A DNA stretch of 64,000 bases from Labyrinthula sp. Ha (Eukaryota; Sar; Bigyra; Labyrinthulida; Labyrinthulaceae). Position numbers and translations under genes: made by a program. The stretch covers positions 831,001 to 895,000 of the forward strand of contig JAALGZ010000015.1 in the NCBI GenBank assembly GCA_015227615.1, read 5' to 3'. The notes beneath the pieces were generated by a model. The model was not told the DNA's origin. It worked only from the letters and a program-made list of their open reading frames with translations, and made no database searches. Of this stretch, positions 57,901-64,000 are shown one piece after another (positions within the stretch are counted from its first letter, which is position 1; the number at the start of each line of letters is the position of its first letter).

Positions 57901-60674
57901 TATTGGATCAAAGGATTTCAGTTTCTAATTACCGAATTAAACAGAAATCTCAAAGCTAATGTGTTCACTTTAAAATTTTCAAGAACATAACAAGACAAAA
58001 TATAATGAAAAACCAGACGAGAAAGAACTCTTAGTAGCGATAAATTCTTTGTTCTAAATCTCAAATGAAATATTCTTCATGAAAATAAGGACATATTTAT
58101 ATTCGGGGTATTATCAAGTGAGTAGAGTAACGTAAGTGAGAGAAAAATGATTAACTCATTAACTTGCTTATATTAATTAGACTACCATACTAGAGTAAAT
58201 AGTCAAAGATAGAATGGTTCAAGAGTCGTTTGCTCATAGGGAACGCCTTTATATAGCTGTGTTCTAGGAATTATAAGAGTGCATATGGTTAAAATGGGCA
58301 ATGAAACTGCTTAAGATAAGGAAAAAATAAATGAAATAAGCTGTTGTGAGCAAACAGTATTCAAATGAACATACATTTCTTTGATGTCTGGATGAAATCT
58401 AAACCATATATTGGCAGTAGTATTTGTCTTTGAATAAATCAATTGAGCATGGAGCTATTACGCAAGTGAACTCATAAAACATTCAACAAATGGACAAAAA
58501 TTTGAAGAGAAAGCAAAGTAGGATCACATCTACCTAGAGATAAGGAGAATTCGGTTCCATGAGGTAACAAAAACATTTATCTACTAAAACACTTTCAACA
58601 AAACTCAAGTGCCTTAAAGCTCTCAAGGTTAATGTAATTCAACGCATTTTTGCTATAATAGCAATTAGCTTAGTAGAGATTTTGGTTTGCTTAGAACTAA
58701 TCCATTGATTCATATCTTATCAGTTAAATACAGATTAATATTTCAAATACTAAGCGTTGTACATTTCGCTCTGCCCAACTGACTTAGGATTCTCTGTAGA
58801 AAGTGAGCTTCCTAATAGTTTTTTCTCTGCCTAGGAAATTAGTTGATTCTGCTGAAGTTACTTATATCCCGAAGAAGAAGGATGTACCGACACTCACTAG
58901 TACTGTAGAATACAATTAGTTCGAGATTTTGCCTGTTACCAATTTAATTGACTCTTGATGCTATTCCACATTCCCTGCAAATGTGAATATTATTGCAAAC
59001 CGCGATGAATAATTAAAATTTGAGATATACTATAGAGAGAAAAGCTGAACATGAAAAGCCATACCCAGTTCGTAAACAGAAATTGTTGAAGTTATAACTC
59101 GTTTTGTGTATTCCGTGTATTTCAAACATTAGCACTAATGCCTAGCCAATCATTTTTTGAATTCATAACCCTGTTTTCCCAACAAAACCCCTTGTTGAAA
59201 GAAATATTCTTCAAATTTGCGTTTTACAAAGTTCCAATACAACTTTTAGCTTCTTCTGGTGAGTGAACTATATTCTAGAAGCAAAATATCTCTTCCTTTT
59301 GAGGAATCGTCATCGCCATTACCATAATCAGAAACTACAAAATCTAGAAGATCAATCTCATAAATTAGATAAGCATAAATTATTTAGTACAAATTTCCAA
59401 GCCTAATGGATCAAGTCATATTTCTTGTATACCTGTCAATACATTTACTAAGAGAGACTTTGTTTCTAAGTTTTGGTTTAAAGCAGCTTTACGTTATTTC
59501 ACGTTCTTCACCACTGGCTTTCTATAATATATCTTCTAAAACAGCTTCTACGACTGTTTTTTCTCATTTATTTCAAGAAAAGGATCTGCAAGTTGATAAG
59601 AACAACCTTGTTCGCTTATTCAACGACCATTCGTATAATTTTTTCCACATATATATGTTTCGTCTTACGCTCATCTCATTTCAACCAGTTGCAAATAGTT
59701 AATTATCTATGAGGTTATTGGACGGTGCAAGTGGAGACTTGTGTAGAAAGTTGCTCCATATAGCTTTGCATATGTTTAGAATTAACTGCTTTGCACTTAG
59801 ATAAGAATGCTGCTGAAGCATCCTCCTATGAAATTCTTAGCACAGGGTTTTTGTTTTCTTTTCCTAATACATGCGGGCTTGCCAATAGATTAATTTTTTT
59901 GGAGTAAATGAAAATTTCAACACCTCTACTGCTAGCTGTCTCTGCTGTAATGTCAAGAGGTTGAAAATCTTTGTATGGCTGTTTAGAAAAGGAGTATTGG
60001 GAGCTTAAGCCAAGGGCGTATTGGTAACTAGGAATCGGATCACATAGAACTTAGCAACATTCATTTGATGACTGCTTTAATTCTGCTTATCAACAAGAAA
60101 TTTAGGATTTCATTCGTATCCAATGATTTAATTAATTATTTAAAACTATTGAACATTACTACAACGCTGGTCAAAAAAATCACATATCGTTCCTGTACCG
60201 TATGAAAGGCCCCAGAAATTTCCATTTGTCATAGAAATAGTTCATAAATATTGTACAATTGGATTATATTGTCGTTTTCTTAAAGGTTTCCAAAAGGTGC
60301 CAGAAAAGGGAACACTAGCTTTTGGTCATTAGGTTCAAGATAATCTGGTTCAATTTTGTATTGGCCTTCAATAACTGTCAAAACTAATTAAAATTTGATG
60401 GTAAATATTAATTATCATAAAACACAAAAGCAAAAGCAAAGAAAAAAAATGAATAATAAATGAAATCTAACTGTAGCTGGTGACTAATAACTATCACTCC
60501 AAAACTTTCCTTTGACTCTAGGATTTATGAATAGACCTATTACCCCTTAATCCTACTAAAGGGTAAGAACTTCAATGAAGCTATAGAAAAGAACTTAAGA
60601 AAAACTAGTAAACCTTGAAGAATGCCCAAATATATGAAAAATATATATTTTTTCCGGGCTCACAAGAAAAATGA
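54976..60674. other. Gene desert, about 5.7 kb
   Basis: AT-rich. Open frames at 57028-57300 (90 codons) and 59406-59702 (98 codons) start with ATG but show no family features and lie alone. I see no RNA gene, long repeat or terminal inverted repeat. Confidence 0.5.
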
Positions 60675-60721
60675 CCGTTTCTGCCATTAAATGTCAATTT
60701 TGTACATGTTCCCATTAACGG
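60675..60721. promoter_or_regulatory. Paired CCGTT and AACGG sites upstream of the 366-aa gene
   Basis: CCGTT (60675-60679) and AACGG (60717-60721) lie 82 and 40 bp before the ATG at 60761, in inverted orientation. Confidence 0.35.
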
Positions 60722-60760
60722 ATACTTGATAATTTGATATATCATAATTTGAAGAAAGCT

Positions 60761-61861
60761 ATGAATAAGGAAGAAAGAAAAGAACTTCTAGCTGCATACC
60801 AATATATAGAAGACCATGTTACTGAGTTACATACTGTTGATGCTTTAAAGGGTTTACTGGACCTTCTAATAGCTAAAAATATGAGTCTGAAAGGCTGGAA
60901 AAGAATGTTTGCTGTTACTGCCCAAGATAATATTTTGAGTGTCTTCTTATTATACACTCTAATAACTGAATATCCGACATCATATAATTCGGTGCCTCAA
61001 ATAGGTAGCTTAGTTGGGAAATACCGTAAAGTTGGGGATCTAAGTCTAGGCAGAGTTTCCACGAATGTTCCGGGAACTCTTGGAACAAGTAATATAGTAC
61101 TATTTTCTGGCGAAAACTTTGCATTAACTAAAGCTCTGAAAAATGATGACAAATATCTTTTTGGTTTATTGCTTCAAAATAATTACATTCGTGAGTATTT
61201 TGATTGGTTTAGCTTGTATCAAAATTTAAGAAGTGGAGAAATTTACACCCAGGTCTTGCGAGGAGATATTAACCGTTTATTAGGAAAGTATAAACGGAAA
61301 GAAAAACTTAAAGAAGAAGTACTTGCGATGTTTGCTTTGATAAATGAATATAACCAAGAAACTGGTTATAGAAGTTATTTGTATGGAAACAAGCGTGATG
61401 CATCTGTTCGTCAGTTATTGCATACGCTAAAGAAAAAAGGAAAAGTTCAGTATGAAAAGACAAAACTCGATGAAGAAAGAAATTCTCCAAGTGTACATGG
61501 ATTGTGGGTTCATCCTTTGAATGGACGTCGAAGGTTTATTCCTGCAGAAAAAGTGGTTGAAGAAGAAGTTAATGAACGGTTGGTTTCTACCTTAGAAGAG
61601 CATTTGGATATTTTGTATAAGGGTGAAGTTCTTTTAGTTATCAGGGAGATGGAATGTTATGAAAAGTTGAAGAATGTAGAAGAAGTGTTTGAAGTTGAGG
61701 GCAAGCAGGTGAAGATTTATTCTATTCAGTGCTCTTGCAATATGTCTTTGATTGAACATGATTTCATACCTGGGAAAGGACAGCTTTATATACCAGCTTA
61801 TGTACATTATCAATATAATACCTACAACAAAAAACTGGAATTTATTTTTCTGTCTCGATAA
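60761..61861 (+). CDS. Unknown soluble protein, 366 aa
   Basis: The first true ATG is 60761 (MNKEERKELLAAYQ); the frame runs 9 codons further upstream only from a TTG. No family is recognised. The N-terminal 200 residues look helical and fairly hydrophobic (FAVTAQDNILSVFLLYTLIT). A basic stretch follows (GKYKRKEKLKEEV, then LLHTLKKKGKVQYEKTK). After a motif SVHGLWVHPLNGRRRFIPAE (about 245-265) comes a mixed alpha/beta C-terminus ending in alternating hydrophobic strands (LYIPAYVHYQYNTYNKKLEF). There is no signal peptide, membrane helix or zinc cluster. Codon use looks like that of neighbours, so I regard it as a native, lineage-specific gene and not an obvious transfer. Confidence 0.75.
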   Translation: MNKEERKELLAAYQYIEDHVTELHTVDALKGLLDLLIAKNMSLKGWKRMFAVTAQDNILSVFLLYTLITEYPTSYNSVPQIGSLVGKYRKVGDLSLGRVSTNVPGTLGTSNIVLFSGENFALTKALKNDDKYLFGLLLQNNYIREYFDWFSLYQNLRSGEIYTQVLRGDINRLLGKYKRKEKLKEEVLAMFALINEYNQETGYRSYLYGNKRDASVRQLLHTLKKKGKVQYEKTKLDEERNSPSVHGLWVHPLNGRRRFIPAEKVVEEEVNERLVSTLEEHLDILYKGEVLLVIREMECYEKLKNVEEVFEVEGKQVKIYSIQCSCNMSLIEHDFIPGKGQLYIPAYVHYQYNTYNKKLEFIFLSR

Positions 61862-62163
61862 TTCAAATAGATAAACTATGAAAATTTATTCTTGCTATTT
61901 TTCAGTTGACATTGAGTTAATGTATGAGATTTTCAATTGTGTTTGTGTTAAGATAGAGGTGGAATAGCTGCTTTCCTTTTCAAGTTAGAATTTTCTTTTG
62001 ATTATATATACTAAAATAATAAAATATTTGTGTTACATTTTATAAGAATGAACATTTAGTGTGCGATTTAAGAAATTATCAAAGCCCTAAATTTAGAACG
62101 CATTCTTTAGCGTGCGTGTTTTCCCCAATTGCAGTTTCTCTTGAAAAAGTCTTTCTTGTTCCA

Positions 62164-62221
62164 AACGGATACTCGAGGTCCTTTTCAGCCATAGGAGATA
62201 ACCGTTAAGCTAGCTCAACGG
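62164..62221. promoter_or_regulatory. Three AACGG/CCGTT sites upstream of the 302-aa gene
   Basis: AACGG at 62164-62168, CCGTT at 62202-62206 and AACGG at 62217-62221, all 138-195 bp before the ATG at 62359. This is the densest group of the motif in the window, together with the HGD/EML promoter. Confidence 0.4.
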
Positions 62222-62311
62222 GAAAGAAAGAAGTTGCGTAAAAGTAAGAGCTGGGAGTAGAAAGAACCTGTATGTTAGTCCTTTGAATATGGATATGTTC
62301 CAAATAATCGC

Positions 62312-62332
62312 TCCTGCCCTTTTAGGGCAGGA
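62312..62332 (+). promoter_or_regulatory. Perfect 8-bp hairpin in the presumed 5' UTR
   Basis: TCCTGCCC (62312-62319), loop TTTTA, GGGCAGGA (62325-62332). It ends 26 bp before the ATG at 62359. GC-rich stems are rare in this AT-rich window, so a role as RNA structure or as a palindromic protein site is possible. Confidence 0.5.
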
Positions 62333-62358
62333 AGGATTATATTTTCAAACAAAATAAA

Positions 62359-63267
62359 ATGAAAAAAAATATGTCTAACAAGAAAACAGAGGCAAAGGAT
62401 GAATTTTTAAAGCTCTTTGAAAAGCTGGACCCTGATGAAGTTGAGTATGGTGTATCTAAATACCCATGCTGTATCCGACAATATAAGCTTTTTGACATCC
62501 TTAATGAATATGGTAGTAGCTCTGATACTGGAACAGAAGAAACCAAGTTTCCAAAGGAATTGCTTCCATCATCTGATGAACAGGGTGGTGAAAAAATCAA
62601 TCTTGCTCTTCAATCTACAATTGGAAACGTTATTGATATTAGTACAAGCAATCCTTTGGAACATATTCTTTGGTATACTTACCTGCTGAGAAAGTGTGCA
62701 AAACCAAATCGGGACAATCCTGAAGCACACCTTCATCTGCGTTCTCTTGTATTAAGTATTTTTATATGTCAACTAAAGCTTATGTTTGATAAAATAAATG
62801 AATCTAATGAACCCGAGGTAAGAAGTTTATACAACTACGTGGATTTTTTTTATCAGAATTTCTTTGAATTGAAAAAAGCAAATGGAAAAGAAAAAGAAGG
62901 GGTATATAAAAAGAGTAAAGAAAGCGAGTTTATTCCATCATGGTGTATGGAGGAGAGTCGTGTTGGGCAAAAGCTGTATAATATCTGCGGTATAGAATAC
63001 TATTCAACCATGATTGAGGCGGCTACTACAGCTGAGATTAAAGATATTCTTCTAAAGATAAGGAATGAATTGCGGGCTGCAACTTGTAAAAATGGAAGAT
63101 TTTTCTTTCGAGCATGGAGAGAAAGAAATGTTGCTTCAACTCTTGGGAAACTTGTTGATGAGGGCAACCTAGGAAGTAGTAAAGTCATTAGCAAGGACTG
63201 GTTTGTTGCCTTTGAAAAGCTTTTTGATCGTGCCTTTGTACAAGAAGTGGTAAGTAAGCATCTTTAG
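62359..63267 (+). CDS. Unknown soluble protein, 302 aa
   Basis: An ATG-started frame (MKKNMSNKKTEAKDEFLKLF). No family is recognised. The start is charged, with an acidic Ser-rich stretch at about 50-75. A helical middle (NPLEHILWYTYLLRKC, then LVLSIFICQLKLMFDKI) follows. The last 100 residues are helical and basic (DILLKIRNELRAATCKNGRF, then RAWRERNVASTLGKL). There is no signal peptide or membrane segment. The annotated stop directly follows a strong donor-like GTAAGT at 63249. A 36-bp GT...TAG intron (63249-63284) would replace the last four residues with a short different tail, so the exact C-terminus is uncertain. Confidence 0.75.
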   Translation: MKKNMSNKKTEAKDEFLKLFEKLDPDEVEYGVSKYPCCIRQYKLFDILNEYGSSSDTGTEETKFPKELLPSSDEQGGEKINLALQSTIGNVIDISTSNPLEHILWYTYLLRKCAKPNRDNPEAHLHLRSLVLSIFICQLKLMFDKINESNEPEVRSLYNYVDFFYQNFFELKKANGKEKEGVYKKSKESEFIPSWCMEESRVGQKLYNICGIEYYSTMIEAATTAEIKDILLKIRNELRAATCKNGRFFFRAWRERNVASTLGKLVDEGNLGSSKVISKDWFVAFEKLFDRAFVQEVVSKHL

Positions 63268-64000
63268 GTATATAATTACCTTTAGTGTGTTACTATTGTA
63301 AATGAAGAATGTGTTGTATAGTTTCTTGGGAAGTCTAGATTACTAAGAATTATGAGTTTTGATACATTAGTAATAATTGGTTAACCTGTAAGTCTGTATT
63401 CACTTAAGATACAATCTAACACAATATTTTTGAAACTCTTCTGTTTTCATAGTAAACAGGCTCTCAAAATTCTAACAGCAGAGTTAAAAGCTTTCAAAGA
63501 AGTTACTCATTGGTAAAGCTTGTCAAGGAAAAACTTATTTTTAATTTTTTTTCAACTGATCTCAAAGTATAAGTTACTAAGAATTTGAGCAAATTTTATT
63601 TCTTAGATAATACGTGTAAGTTTATCTTAAGTACTATGACATATCTTTTGGCCTTCTAGTTTCACGCTTTTTGAAAAAGATATGATAAAATATATATGCA
63701 TCCAAAAAAAAGCAAAATAAAACAGAAACAATAGCTAGTAAGATCTCATCCAAAGCAAAAATAAACTTTGAGAACCTGCTTGTCGAAAAAGCGATTCAAG
63801 CAAAACAGTTTCTATTTAGCGCGTATGGATTTAGTTGCAGATTGAATAAAAATAGCCGATTTTGGTTCGATTTGTTATTTCTTGGCGATTTCGGGCACCT
63901 TTTTCAACCGTTTGACATAAAGAATGTGAAGAAAAAATGTATAATGGAAAAAGAGAGTATTTATTCTGTTGAATAAATACGAAACTTGATATTATTCAGT
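63268..64000. other. Downstream intergenic sequence to window edge
   Basis: AT-rich, with no supportable gene. One CCGTT word lies at about 63908 and could belong to a gene beyond the window. Confidence 0.5.

Noticed and set aside
1-64000. tRNA genes, rRNA, CRISPR arrays, alternative genetic code
   Set aside because: No B-box GGTTCGANNCC with a matching A-box or cloverleaf was found; no spaced direct-repeat array; TAA, TAG and TGA all act as stops in well-supported genes.

Overview
This is nuclear DNA from an AT-rich microbial eukaryote. Genes carry GT-AG introns, use the standard stop codons and include typical eukaryotic products: Sam50, Cdc14, a COP9/proteasome-lid PCI subunit, an EML-type WD40 giant and an ADAM-type protease. 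The thirteen introns I could place by reading-frame continuity and protein homology are only 27-33 bp long. Such tiny introns, together with a secreted protease carrying long F-P-T/Y-P-T repeats and a cysteine-rich tail, fit a protist, most likely a stramenopile or related flagellate. That placement is inference. I saw no organellar, bacterial or intact viral gene.

Layout. Sixteen credible genes sit in small islands separated by AT-rich deserts. Island 1 (6.2-15.7 kb) holds homogentisate 1,2-dioxygenase and a 2,603-residue EF-hand/EML-like protein, fired divergently from a 179-bp promoter. Island 2 (17.3-28.1 kb) holds a 2-oxoglutarate/Fe(II) dioxygenase, a WD40-FN3 protein, an ADAM-like metalloprotease, a sulfotransferase-like type II membrane protein and a possible permuted papain-fold protein. 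Island 3 (37.2-45.2 kb) holds a four-helix membrane protein, an SDR that lacks its catalytic residues, Sam50, and an HspBP1/Fes1-type Hsp70 exchange factor. Island 4 (51.1-54.9 kb) holds Cdc14, a CSN1/Rpn7-like protein and a METTL21-like methyltransferase, all on the minus strand. Island 5 (60.8-63.3 kb) holds two unrecognised proteins. Deserts at 1-6.1, 28.2-37.1, 45.2-51.1 and 55-60.7 kb show no supportable gene, and a possible decayed LTR retroelement lies at 4.6-6.1 kb.

The genes do not form one pathway. Several themes recur: the WD40 giant and the WD40-FN3 protein look like cytoskeletal or axonemal scaffolds, the ADAM and sulfotransferase serve the secretory pathway or cell surface, and Cdc14, the CSN1-like subunit and Fes1 belong to cell-cycle and protein-quality control. 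The most interesting non-coding signal is a MYB-like AACGG motif. It is concentrated just upstream of 11 of the 16 genes and includes a 12-bp word shared exactly by two unrelated promoters. Other points worth a second look are the uniform tiny introns (with a 19-nt micro-exon), the SDR pseudoenzyme, the acylated EF-hand/triple-EML architecture, a palindrome cluster in a divergent promoter and two convergent gene pairs whose stop codons lie 7 and 17 bp apart.
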